Origin: an uncultured Planctomycetota bacterium
GTDB taxonomy: Bacteria > Planctomycetota > UBA1135 > GCA-002686595
Direction: 5' to 3'
DNA length: 10,378 nt
Assembly (NCBI GenBank): GCA_903829565.1
Contig: CAIKQM010000338.1
Location: forward strand, 1 to 10,378
In this document: piece by piece, positions 1-7,127 of the stretch
Layout of the letters: each line of letters starts with the position of its first letter
Position numbering within the stretch: the stretch's first letter is position 1
Program-made: the position numbers and the translations under genes
Notes under the pieces: generated by a model
Database searches by the model: none
The model's input: only the letters and a program-made list of their open reading frames with translations
Told to the model about the DNA's origin: nothing

Positions 1-625
1 AGGCATCAAAGCGTCCGGCTGCTGTCCACGCGAGATCTAGCGCGGCGCTACCACAACGCCGAATCCCGCGCACGTCCAAGACGAAGCGATTGAAGTTGCC
101 CACGTTCGGGTTGGGCAGTTCTTGGCGACGGTACGGAAAGCCGGTGGCGACCACGCTCTCGCCCAAGGTGCGCGCGGCACTGACTTGCAGGCGTTGTGTG
201 CCACGATATGCGCCCGCGCCGCGCGCCGCAGTCCATGTTTCCCCGAGTGAGGGTGCATGCACGACGGCCACTTGCGCCACACCCGCGTGCCAAAGGGCAA
301 TCGACACGCAGTACAGCGGCAGGCCGTGGACATAGTTGACCGTGCCATCCAGAGGATCCACGATCCAGCGCGGACGATCGTCCAACGCATCATGGGTCTG
401 TTCCTCGGCCTCGATAGCGTGTTCGGGAAACGCCGCACGCAAGTGAGCCACGATGCACTGCTCGCTGGCCACATCGGCCGCCGTCACAAGATCACGCACA
501 CTGCTTTTCGAAGTCGCTGTGACTCGCTCCACTGCCCCGCGTGCTTGCACGAGGCCTGCCCCGGCGCTGGTGGCTGCTTGCACAGCCACAGCCAGTGCAC
601 GTTGCAGGTCGAGAGTGGAGTGCAT
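1..625 (-). CDS. Inositol monophosphatase family protein, 3' end cut off by the window
   Basis: Mg-dependent phosphatase of the IMPase/SuhB superfamily, which hydrolyses myo-inositol phosphates or related sugar phosphates in the cytoplasm. The frame is open from ATG at 625 to the left edge, giving 208 residues of an expected 260-270. Visible family signatures are the K..S...LVTAAD stretch (about 40-51), a metal-binding Glu pair (74-75), the core motif WIVDPLDGTVNY (87-98) with Asp90 and Asp93, and GSAALDLAW (192-200), which leads into the substrate side. The C-terminal WDxAAG motif should lie just outside the window. The start is 27 bases after the dacB stop, with no clear Shine-Dalgarno site, so it may rely on readthrough from dacB as the last visible gene of the operon. 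The family is certain. The substrate (inositol phosphate, histidinol phosphate, fructose bisphosphate or PAP) is not decided by the visible part. Confidence 0.93.
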   Translation of the reverse strand, partial: MHSTLDLQRALAVAVQAATSAGAGLVQARGAVERVTATSKSSVRDLVTAADVASEQCIVAHLRAAFPEHAIEAEEQTHDALDDRPRWIVDPLDGTVNYVHGLPLYCVSIALWHAGVAQVAVVHAPSLGETWTAARGAGAYRGTQRLQVSAARTLGESVVATGFPYRRQELPNPNVGNFNRFVLDVRGIRRCGSAALDLAWTAAGRFDA

Positions 626-652
626 AGCGCAATGGACACGGACGCGCCGTGC

Positions 653-2251
653 TTAGCCGCCTACGCGCGCCAGTTCGCGACAGATCTCATTCTGCATCGG
701 CTTCCACACCGAGGTATTGAGTCCGCCCTGCGCGGGGTACTGCACCAAGATCGAAAAGACCAGTGTGCGTCCGTTCTTAGTGTCAACTAAACCGGACAAG
801 GCACTGGTGCCGTTGATGAAGCCCGTTTTCGCACGCAAGCGCTCGCCTAGATCACCCATGCGGCGTTCAAGGGTGCCATCTTCGCCAGGCACAGCCAGCG
901 AGTCATGAAAGGCACTGGCGCTCGCCGTATCGAGTGCCATGGCCGCTTCGATGAGAGCGGTGATCTGACGCGCCGTCACCAAGTTGTCACGCGACAGACC
1001 CGAGCCATCCACTTGCTTCCAGCCCTGATCCAGCAGGCCCAAATCTTGCAAGCTCTTCGCGACTGCCATTTGACCGCCCTTGCGTGTGCCCTCGCCACCG
1101 AGTTTGGCGCCCAAGGCAAAGTAGAGTTGGTCCGCGACCGCGTTGTTCGAGTCGGTATTCACAGCAGCCAACAAGGCCGTCACTGGTGTTTCCATGCGCG
1201 CCACGAGCACTCCGCCGCCCGGCGCGCGCCGCACACGACGCACCTCGCCATCCACGATGATGCCGTTGCGCGCCAGCTCGTGACGCAGCACCTTGCCGAA
1301 CGCGTCGACAGGATCAGGCAGTGCGAAGCGCGCACTCCACTCGTTCGTCGAAGCTGGAATGCTGCCTTCCACCACGATCTTGCCACCCTCGACGCCTACG
1401 CGCACATCAAGCTTGGAGCCTGCGGGGCCGGTACGCACGTCGATACGCTCAGGCAAACCTGTGCCGCGCGGCAATACCTCGACACGCGCTTTGCTGCCAG
1501 GCTGTGTGGGACGCACCGTGGCCGTGATGCAACCACCATTGACACTGAAACCACCGGCAAGCGCACAGTGCTCTTGCCAGTACTGGCTCTTGTCAGGCCA
1601 TGCCGGACCAGGTCCGGGCTGCAGCCATTCACCCTCATCCAGCACGATGGCACCGCGCACACGCTGCACACCGGATGCCTTCAATTGGGTCGCCAAGCGC
1701 GCGCACCACGCAGCGCAGTCGCCTTTGGCGGCGCGATCATGCAGCGGATCACCACCCGCACGCACGACAAGATCTCCTGACAGCACACCTTTGACGGGTG
1801 CAGTGCTCGCTTCAAAGGTGGTGACGAGTGCACCATTGGCACCAAAGCCCGCCAGAGCAGCGGCGGAAGTAACCAGCTTGAGGTTCGAGGCCGGCCGCAC
1901 GGCGCGATTGGATTGCACCGCCACCAACTCGCCTTGATAGCCAAGCTCGCGCACACTGACGGCCACCACCGAGTTAGACGCACCTACAGCGCCCTTGGTC
2001 TCTTTGGACGCTTTGGTCACCGCCTTGGAGATCGCGGCACGCACACGCGCCTCCAAAACCGCGTCCGGTTCGATCAAACGGCGCGATGACGCCGCAGGTT
2101 CGGTCGGCGGACGAGGTGCGGCCGCTTGGGCAGCCCCCAAACGCTTGTCCAACATGACCCACAACGTCGCGACCAGCGCGACGAGGACCAAGGACAACAG
2201 GATCAGCCGCGCGGTGCGGGCGGGCGTAACGGGTCGGTCGATAGAAGCCAT
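653..2251 (-). CDS. dacB: D-alanyl-D-alanine carboxypeptidase/endopeptidase, PBP4 type (peptidase S13)
   Basis: Low-molecular-weight class C penicillin-binding protein that trims or cuts peptidoglycan stem peptides outside the cytoplasmic membrane. All three active-site motifs are present: SNLK (Ser122, Lys125), SNN (368-370) and KTG (475-477). The 246-residue gap between the first two is typical of PBP4, where extra domains are inserted in the transpeptidase fold. VDGSGLSRDN (about 414-423) is a further family signature. Residues 16-34 form a hydrophobic segment after a basic N-terminus, without an obvious cleavage site, so this looks like an uncleaved membrane anchor; a soluble periplasmic form is the alternative. 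The 532-residue length is somewhat above the usual 450-500 because of the anchor and a linker to about residue 90. The ATG at 2251 lies 49 bases inside the upstream M28 gene and has no good Shine-Dalgarno site. No GTG or ATG lies between it and the membrane segment, so the overlap looks real. Confidence 0.95.
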   Translation of the reverse strand: MASIDRPVTPARTARLILLSLVLVALVATLWVMLDKRLGAAQAAAPRPPTEPAASSRRLIEPDAVLEARVRAAISKAVTKASKETKGAVGASNSVVAVSVRELGYQGELVAVQSNRAVRPASNLKLVTSAAALAGFGANGALVTTFEASTAPVKGVLSGDLVVRAGGDPLHDRAAKGDCAAWCARLATQLKASGVQRVRGAIVLDEGEWLQPGPGPAWPDKSQYWQEHCALAGGFSVNGGCITATVRPTQPGSKARVEVLPRGTGLPERIDVRTGPAGSKLDVRVGVEGGKIVVEGSIPASTNEWSARFALPDPVDAFGKVLRHELARNGIIVDGEVRRVRRAPGGGVLVARMETPVTALLAAVNTDSNNAVADQLYFALGAKLGGEGTRKGGQMAVAKSLQDLGLLDQGWKQVDGSGLSRDNLVTARQITALIEAAMALDTASASAFHDSLAVPGEDGTLERRMGDLGERLRAKTGFINGTSALSGLVDTKNGRTLVFSILVQYPAQGGLNTSVWKPMQNEICRELARVGG

Positions 2252-3837
2252 GCGGTGCCGTACACGATGCGGGAGGTGTGGAGGATCTTCGGCCAGTCGA
2301 GGCGCGCGGGTACATCACGCCACGTGTGGTAGTCGCCGTTCTTTTCGATGGGCAAGCCTTCAAAGAAGAACAGCACCGGTACGCCGAGTTGATGGAACGA
2401 GTAGTGATCGGAGCGTTGGAACAGCTCTTCGCCTTGACGCAAGACAAAGCGCTCGATGCCGCTGCGCTCCAGCTTGCGGGCGCGCAGCAGCACATCTTCC
2501 AAGTCGGGGTTCTGCACCAGACCGATCACGGCAACCTCTTTGGGATCACCGCGACCAATCATGTCGAGATTCAGCATCGCAACGATCGCGGTTTGCGGCA
2601 TGGGCAAGGCCTTCGCCAACGCACGCGATCCCAGCAAGCCATCTTCTTCGCCACTGAAGGCACAGATCAGAATGCTGCGCGCAGGACGCGCCAGCGCAAG
2701 CGCTTCGGCGGCTTCCAACAACGCTGCCACACCGCTGGCGTTGTCATCCGCTCCTACACCGATGCGCCCGCGTTGATCGACGCCGATGTGATCGTAGTGT
2801 GCGCCCAACACGACCCACTCCTTGGCCAGCGCAGCATCCGCGCCAGGCAAAGTGGCGACCACATTGTCGACCCACACGCGGCGGCGCCGACTCTTGGAGC
2901 CCACGCTCACACGTTGGCCTTTCTTGGCCTTGGCGCGCACGGGCTTGAAGCTCGCATCAATGCGTGCACGCAAGGCCGTGACATCCTCGCCTAACAACTG
3001 CGAAGCAACCCCGCTGGTGGTCTCGACCACGGGCAGCTTGGTTGCCGGTGCTTCGTCATCGGGTTGTCCAACCCAACTGGCCCAGGTGTGGCGGAAGTCC
3101 AATGCGGTGTCGTCGACTTCGCCTTTGGTCTTCTTCTTGGGTGCTTTGTGATGATCGTGCCAGACCTCGCCTGGACACGAGACGAGCACCACACCCACGG
3201 CCCCACGCTCGGCGAGCTTGGCCACTTTGGTGTAGAGCGAAGCCGCGCGCGACAGCTCGTGACCATCCAACTTCTTCTCGTGCGGTGGCTCACCCTCGAG
3301 CACCAACGCGATCTTGTCCTTGAGGTCGAGTCCCGCAAGCTCGTCCAAACCATCATCGCGGGAGGCAATCGCATACCCGGCGAACACAAGCTCGCCCAAG
3401 GCGTCGCCTTCCAAACCCGGTACGGGCACGAACTCGGTGCCCAAAGCAAAGGCCTGCGACGTGGTCGCATCCTTCATCCACACCAAGCGCGAGCCCTCTG
3501 CGTCGACCTCGGGCAAATCGCGCTCCCACGGCCGCAGCAGCGTGCCTACCGAGGTGGCCCCGTTAGTGCCTTGCGGCTGGTCGCTGGGTTGGCCATCAAG
3601 ACCCGCGAGCTTCCAACGCTCGAGCGAATCCTCGGTCGGCACGTAGCCATAGGAGCGCAACTGGGCCGCGATGTAGCGCGCCGCTTCGTCAAGTCCTCTT
3701 GACGGTGTGTCGCGCCCTTCCAACGCCGGAGAACACAAGTACTGGATGTGCGCGTCGATGTCCGGCGCATCAATGGCACCAAAGCCGGCAGCATGGCCAC
3801 CTTGGGACAGCGCGAGCAGGAGCAGGGCGGAGAGCAT
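2203..3837 (-). CDS. Exported M28-family zinc peptidase with PA-like domain
   Basis: Co-catalytic zinc aminopeptidase-like enzyme (M28) predicted to act outside the cytoplasm. Residues 1-16 are a short hydrophobic signal sequence ending in HAAG, with an unusually uncharged start. The N-terminal part carries LEGRDTPSRG (39-48), typical of this group, and about 145-285 looks like a protease-associated domain inserted before the catalytic core. All metal-site elements are visible: His347 (AHYDH), the Asp of GADDNASG (362-369), Glu397-Glu398 (FSGEED), Asp425 (NLDMIGR) and His504 (YHTW). Lysine- and arginine-rich patches at 231-238 and 301-320 flank the PA-like region. The ATG at 3837 is the only usable start: upstream the frame closes at a TAG without another start codon. 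The gene follows the metallo-hydrolase by 55 bases, and its end overlaps dacB by 49 bases. The substrate is unknown; aminopeptidase or dipeptidase activity is the family expectation. Confidence 0.93.
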   Translation of the reverse strand: MLSALLLLALSQGGHAAGFGAIDAPDIDAHIQYLCSPALEGRDTPSRGLDEAARYIAAQLRSYGYVPTEDSLERWKLAGLDGQPSDQPQGTNGATSVGTLLRPWERDLPEVDAEGSRLVWMKDATTSQAFALGTEFVPVPGLEGDALGELVFAGYAIASRDDGLDELAGLDLKDKIALVLEGEPPHEKKLDGHELSRAASLYTKVAKLAERGAVGVVLVSCPGEVWHDHHKAPKKKTKGEVDDTALDFRHTWASWVGQPDDEAPATKLPVVETTSGVASQLLGEDVTALRARIDASFKPVRAKAKKGQRVSVGSKSRRRRVWVDNVVATLPGADAALAKEWVVLGAHYDHIGVDQRGRIGVGADDNASGVAALLEAAEALALARPARSILICAFSGEEDGLLGSRALAKALPMPQTAIVAMLNLDMIGRGDPKEVAVIGLVQNPDLEDVLLRARKLERSGIERFVLRQGEELFQRSDHYSFHQLGVPVLFFFEGLPIEKNGDYHTWRDVPARLDWPKILHTSRIVYGTAWLLSTDPLRPPAPRG

Positions 3838-3849
3838 CGCGAAACCAAG

Positions 3850-3854
3850 CTCCC
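3850..3854 (-). promoter_or_regulatory. Possible Shine-Dalgarno GGGAG of the M28 peptidase gene
   Basis: GGGAG reads on the minus strand 12 bases before the ATG at 3837. The match is fair but the spacing is longer than the usual 5-9 bases, so use is uncertain. It lies in the 55-base gap after the metallo-hydrolase stop, the longest internal gap of the minus-strand run. That gap could also hold a secondary promoter, but I see no convincing -10/-35 pair. Confidence 0.35.
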
Positions 3855-3892
3855 AAGCGCCGTACCCAGATGCAAGTACCTAGCCGTGGCAA

Positions 3893-4678
3893 TTAGCGCA
3901 CGAGACGCTGCAGTTCGCGCGCGCAGCGGATGCTGCCGGCAAAGGTGCGCCCGGCCACCTGTGCCGCGGCACCCGGATCAAGGCTTGGATAGAAGTGCGT
4001 CAGCACCAACTCCTTGACCTGCGCCTCTGCCGCGATGCGGGCCGCACTCGTGGGCGTCAGGTGGTGCTCCACGGCCGCGTCATCGGCAAAGCTGCACTCG
4101 CACACGAAGAGGTCTGCACCGCGCGCACACGCCACTAGCTCCCCTTCCGGCCCTGAATCACCGCTGTAAGCCAGTGTGGCGCCAGATGGATCGGTCGCGC
4201 GCCAGCACACCGCTTGTGGAGTGTGCCATGTGGGCCAATGCTGCAAGCGGAAGCCCGCGGCTTCGGCCTCACCGCCCATCCGCGCAGGATCAACCTCGTG
4301 GATCGTCACCTGCTCGAAGCGTGTCCAGCCGCGCTCTCCGTACAAGGCAGCGCCGCGCTCCACCAGTTCACGCAAGCCCACAGGGCCCAACAACTGCAAC
4401 GTACGCCCTGCTCGCGCGCGGCGCAGCTCCGGATTGCGCAACGCAAAGGCCAACGCCCATAGATCCAAGCAATGATCGGGATGAAAGTGCGACAGCACCA
4501 CCGCGTCAAGATCCACCAAGGAGAGTCCGGCTGCGCCTAGCTGACGCACTGTGCCAGGGCCGCAATCCCACAGCATGTACTCCTTGCGCTCCACTGCGCG
4601 CACTGCATAGCCCGCAGGCCCGCCACGCGCCTGCGGCACGATCGTGCCCGCACCCAGCACGGTCAACTCAAACGCCAT
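3893..4678 (-). CDS. RNase Z-like metallo-beta-lactamase-fold hydrolase
   Basis: Cytoplasmic dinuclear zinc hydrolase of 261 residues. The ligand set is complete: HFHPDH (64-69), His152 in TWHT, Asp174 in YSGDSG, and His228 in LTHFYP. The ECSF (194-197) and HHLTP (205-209) motifs resemble the tRNase Z (ElaC) branch, in which a His in the second motif takes part in catalysis. The N-terminal LTVLGAGT is also typical. The protein is shorter than classical tRNase Z (about 300 residues or more). The flexible-arm (exosite) insertion that grips tRNA is not evident, so it may be a phosphodiesterase or arylsulfatase-like relative rather than the tRNA 3'-end processing enzyme. The ATG at 4678 lies 6 bases after the galE stop, with GAG five bases upstream as a weak ribosome site, so translation is probably coupled to galE. 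Confidence 0.9.
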   Translation of the reverse strand: MAFELTVLGAGTIVPQARGGPAGYAVRAVERKEYMLWDCGPGTVRQLGAAGLSLVDLDAVVLSHFHPDHCLDLWALAFALRNPELRRARAGRTLQLLGPVGLRELVERGAALYGERGWTRFEQVTIHEVDPARMGGEAEAAGFRLQHWPTWHTPQAVCWRATDPSGATLAYSGDSGPEGELVACARGADLFVCECSFADDAAVEHHLTPTSAARIAAEAQVKELVLTHFYPSLDPGAAAQVAGRTFAGSIRCARELQRLVR

Positions 4679-4684
4679 GCGAGC

Positions 4685-5692
4685 TCAGAAGCTGTAGCCG
4701 TTGGGGAAGGCGCGATGGAAGCGCCAAGCATCACTGACGATGTCCTCAATCGCCGTCGTGCGCGGCGTCCAGCCCAACAGCTCGCGCGCGCGCGTACCGC
4801 CCGAGACCAAGCGCGAAGGATCCCCTGCGCGGCGCGGTGTGATGCGTGCGGGAATCGCGTGGCCCGTGATGCGCCGCGCAGCCTCGATCACTTCACGCAC
4901 CGAGAAGCCATTGCCGGTGCCGAGATTGCAGACCAACTCGGGACTGCCTTGTTGCAGCTTGCTCAGCGCGCGCAGGTGCGCATCCGCCAAGTCATCGACA
5001 TGCACATAGTCGCGGATGCACGTGCCATCCGGCGTGTCGTAGTCATCGCCGAAGATCAAGATCTCGGGACGCTTGCCCTGTGCCACACCCAACACGAGCG
5101 GAATGAGGTGCGTCTCCGGCTCATGGTGTTCGCCCAAATCGCCATCGCGACTGGCACCCGCGGCGTTGAAGTAGCGCAGCGCCGCCCAGCGCAAACCATA
5201 GGCGCGCCCGTAGTCCTGCATCATGTGCTCCATGTGCAGCTTGGTGCGACCGTAGGGCGAGATCGGCTGCTGGGGATGCGTTTCATCGATAGGCACACGC
5301 ACGGGATCTCCATACGTGGCGCAGGTCGAGCTGAAGACGATGTCGCGGCACGCAGCAGCCCGCATCGCTTCGAGCAAGTTCCAAGTGTTGATCACATTCT
5401 CGCGGTAGTAGCGCGAAGGATCGCCGACCGATTCACCTACATACGCGCGCGCAGCAAAGTGAATCACGGCCGTCGGCCTGTAGGCCATGAAGACGCGACC
5501 CAGCGCAGCGCGATCCGCGAGGTCCACTACCTCAAGCGGCACTTTGACGGCGGCACGATGCCCCGTGGAAAGGTTGTCGAGCACAATCACCGGCACACCG
5601 CGGCGCTCCAACGCACGCACGGTGTGACTGCCGATGTAGCCAGCTCCGCCCGTGACCAGCACGGGACCCTGCGGCACGCCGAGGTTGTCCAT
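4685..5692 (-). CDS. galE: UDP-glucose 4-epimerase
   Basis: NAD-dependent short-chain dehydrogenase/reductase that interconverts UDP-glucose and UDP-galactose, feeding the Leloir pathway and surface polysaccharide synthesis. The 335-residue protein has the Rossmann NAD motif TGGAGYIG (14-21), DNLSTGH (39-45), the catalytic SSTCATYG (121-128), and the Tyr147/Lys151 pair in YGRTK. LRYFNAAGA, GTCIRDYVHV and LGTGNGFSVRE are characteristic of GalE. Length and motif order are normal. A TTG codon at 5713 would extend the protein by seven residues and overlap aroA by 11 bases. The ATG at 5692 gives a normal N-terminus ten bases after the aroA stop and is preferred; neither has a strong Shine-Dalgarno site. 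It sits between aroA and the metallo-hydrolase in a tight same-strand run. Confidence 0.97.
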   Translation of the reverse strand: MDNLGVPQGPVLVTGGAGYIGSHTVRALERRGVPVIVLDNLSTGHRAAVKVPLEVVDLADRAALGRVFMAYRPTAVIHFAARAYVGESVGDPSRYYRENVINTWNLLEAMRAAACRDIVFSSTCATYGDPVRVPIDETHPQQPISPYGRTKLHMEHMMQDYGRAYGLRWAALRYFNAAGASRDGDLGEHHEPETHLIPLVLGVAQGKRPEILIFGDDYDTPDGTCIRDYVHVDDLADAHLRALSKLQQGSPELVCNLGTGNGFSVREVIEAARRITGHAIPARITPRRAGDPSRLVSGGTRARELLGWTPRTTAIEDIVSDAWRFHRAFPNGYSF

Positions 5693-5702
5693 ATCCAGAA
5701 GA

Positions 5703-7067
5703 CTACGCCCCAAACCGCGACGAGGCCAACGCAGCGTCGGGTCCGATCAAGATTCCCCCCGCTGTCGCGAAGTCGGACCAGAAGCTGGGCCACGACTTGG
5801 CCACGGCGCCCGCATCTTGCACAAGGACCTCGGGCAGGGCCAAGCCCAGCAAGGCGCCGGCAAAGGCCAGGCGATGGTCACCTTGAGCATCAACCAGCAC
5901 GCTTGCAGGCGCTTGGCCCACACGGCCGTGACCAGAGGCAGGGCCAATCACGAGCACTTCCTCGTTCTGGGCCGTAGCGCTGCACCCGCAGGTGCGTGCC
6001 AGCGCGACCAGAGCATCGAGCCGCCGACTCTCCTTGCGATTGAGCGTGCGCAAGCCGCGCAACGTGCTGCTCTGACCATGCCGGAGCGCAGCGACGATCG
6101 CCACCGCCGCCAGCACCGGTGCCAGATCCGGCGTGTCAGCGAGATCCAAGTCCACACCCGCAAGTTGCTCGGCGCGGCAGCGTGTGGTGTGTGCCTCACA
6201 TACCACCTCGGCACCGAAGGCGCGCAGGTGCTCGACAATGCGCGCATCGCCTTGACCCGAGTCCGGTGTCAAATCGGTGCTGACCATGCGGCCAGTGATG
6301 GCGCCCGCAGCCAAAGCAACTGCGGCAGCAGAGGCATCCACCTCGGTCACCAACGGCGTAGAGGGTGCTTGCAAAGGTCCGCGCACCGACCACACGGAGC
6401 CTTGTACCTCGACCTGCGCACCAAAGCGGCGCAGTTCGCGCGCCGTCAGCTCGGCATACGGCCGCGAAGGCAAGTCTCCCGCAACGCGCACGACGAACTC
6501 GCCAGGCCACGCAGCGACGGCGCACAACAGCGCGCTCAGCTCTTGCGACGAAACCGGATGATCCAGCCACAGTTCGGACGGCGGGCCGATGGCGCGCACC
6601 GACACAGGCCAGCCCTGCGGGCGACCAGTATGCGTGACAGCCACTCCGGCCTCGCGCAAGGTGGCGAACAGAGGTGCGCTGCTACGTGCCAGCAGAGTGC
6701 CGCTGGCTTCGATGTGCGCTTGAGCCCCCGCATGTCCCGCCAAGGCCAGCATGCTGGTGCCCAAACGCGCCAAAGTGCCGGATTCGCCGACCTCGAACGG
6801 CTCCGTCGCTCGCCAGCCACGATGCGGCCCGGGAGGCAGGCCATCCACCTCAAGAGCCGCCTGGAAGATAGGCCGCACGGAGGCACCGGTGCGAGCCAAG
6901 AACGCTCGCGCCGCCGTGACATCCGCGCCGCGCGGCAGGCGCGTCAAGCTCGTGCGACCGTGGGCCGCTCCGGCCAGCAGAAGCCGGCGCTGAGCGACAG
7001 ACTTGGAGCCGGGCACCGAGACATGCCCAGCCACACACGAGGCTCGCCCTAGCCCTACGGTGGTCAT
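5703..7067 (-). CDS. aroA: 3-phosphoshikimate 1-carboxyvinyltransferase (EPSP synthase), variant active-site loop
   Basis: Sixth step of the shikimate pathway: joins shikimate-3-phosphate and PEP to make EPSP for aromatic amino acids. The 454-residue protein is slightly long for the family. It retains most E. coli catalytic residues: PGSKS with Lys22 and Arg27, Arg128, SSQ (173-175), Asp314 in DTPD, Lys345-Glu346 and Arg349 in RKESRR, Arg399 in GDHR, and Lys424 in AKSWP. Three positions differ. The usual GNxGT loop reads GESGT (94-98), putting Glu where Asn normally contacts the substrates. The Pro equivalent to E. coli Pro101 is Leu, which is common in class II enzymes. KE(S/T)DR has become KESRR. 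The enzyme is divergent but probably active. It is the first gene of the minus-strand run, with ATG at 7067 behind an AGGA site. Confidence 0.93.
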   Translation of the reverse strand: MTTVGLGRASCVAGHVSVPGSKSVAQRRLLLAGAAHGRTSLTRLPRGADVTAARAFLARTGASVRPIFQAALEVDGLPPGPHRGWRATEPFEVGESGTLARLGTSMLALAGHAGAQAHIEASGTLLARSSAPLFATLREAGVAVTHTGRPQGWPVSVRAIGPPSELWLDHPVSSQELSALLCAVAAWPGEFVVRVAGDLPSRPYAELTARELRRFGAQVEVQGSVWSVRGPLQAPSTPLVTEVDASAAAVALAAGAITGRMVSTDLTPDSGQGDARIVEHLRAFGAEVVCEAHTTRCRAEQLAGVDLDLADTPDLAPVLAAVAIVAALRHGQSSTLRGLRTLNRKESRRLDALVALARTCGCSATAQNEEVLVIGPASGHGRVGQAPASVLVDAQGDHRLAFAGALLGLALPEVLVQDAGAVAKSWPSFWSDFATAGGILIGPDAALASSRFGA

Positions 7068-7127
7068 AGGCCCATCCTAGCGCAGCTGCATGGAATCAAT
7101 GCAACGGCGCTGCCATACTCGCCGCCC
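7068..7127. promoter_or_regulatory. Divergent promoter region between aroA and purC
   Basis: These 60 bases must drive both the minus-strand aroA run and the plus-strand purC unit. They contain a perfect 8-base palindrome GCAGCTGC (7082-7089) and an inverted pair TGCAT/ATGCA (7087-7091 and 7099-7103, 7-base spacer), either of which could bind a dimeric regulator. On the plus strand CATACT (7114-7119), four of six matches to a -10 box, ends eight bases before the purC ATG, and no Shine-Dalgarno site is seen. On the minus strand TTGCAT (7104-7099) is a weak -35 candidate. The region's role follows from the gene layout; the individual elements are tentative. Confidence 0.5.
7075..7078 (-). promoter_or_regulatory. 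Shine-Dalgarno AGGA of aroA
   Basis: AGGA on the minus strand is seven bases before the aroA ATG at 7067, an ideal spacing that supports this start. The same bases fall inside TAGGAT (7079-7074), which resembles a -10 hexamer. A leaderless reading is therefore possible, but the ribosome site is the simpler one. Confidence 0.5.

Noticed and set aside
37..474. Open frame of 145 codons on the minus strand at the left edge
   Set aside because: It lies in another frame of the IMPase-family gene, whose frame carries the DPLDGT motif. The rejected frame is Trp/Arg/Ser-rich with no family pattern.
637..651. CACGG-ACGCG-CCGTG hairpin between dacB and the IMPase-family gene
   Set aside because: Only five base pairs with no T-run and a gene starting directly after; too weak to call a terminator.
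905..1780. Long plus-strand frame of 291 codons opposite dacB
   Set aside because: Antisense shadow in GC-rich DNA: it is His/Arg/Ala-rich without recognisable domains, while the minus strand has all three PBP4 motifs.
5693..5713. TTG start extending GalE by seven residues
   Set aside because: The extra residues are not part of the NAD fold, and the ATG at 5692 avoids an overlap with aroA; not fully excluded.
4715..5977. Plus-strand frame of 420 codons opposite galE and the end of aroA
   Set aside because: The opposite strand encodes a clearly complete GalE; this frame is compositionally skewed and spans a gene junction.
5652..7052. Plus-strand frame of 466 codons opposite aroA
   Set aside because: Shadow of aroA, Arg/Gln/His-rich with no domain; the aroA frame keeps Lys22, Arg27, Glu346, Arg399 and Lys424.
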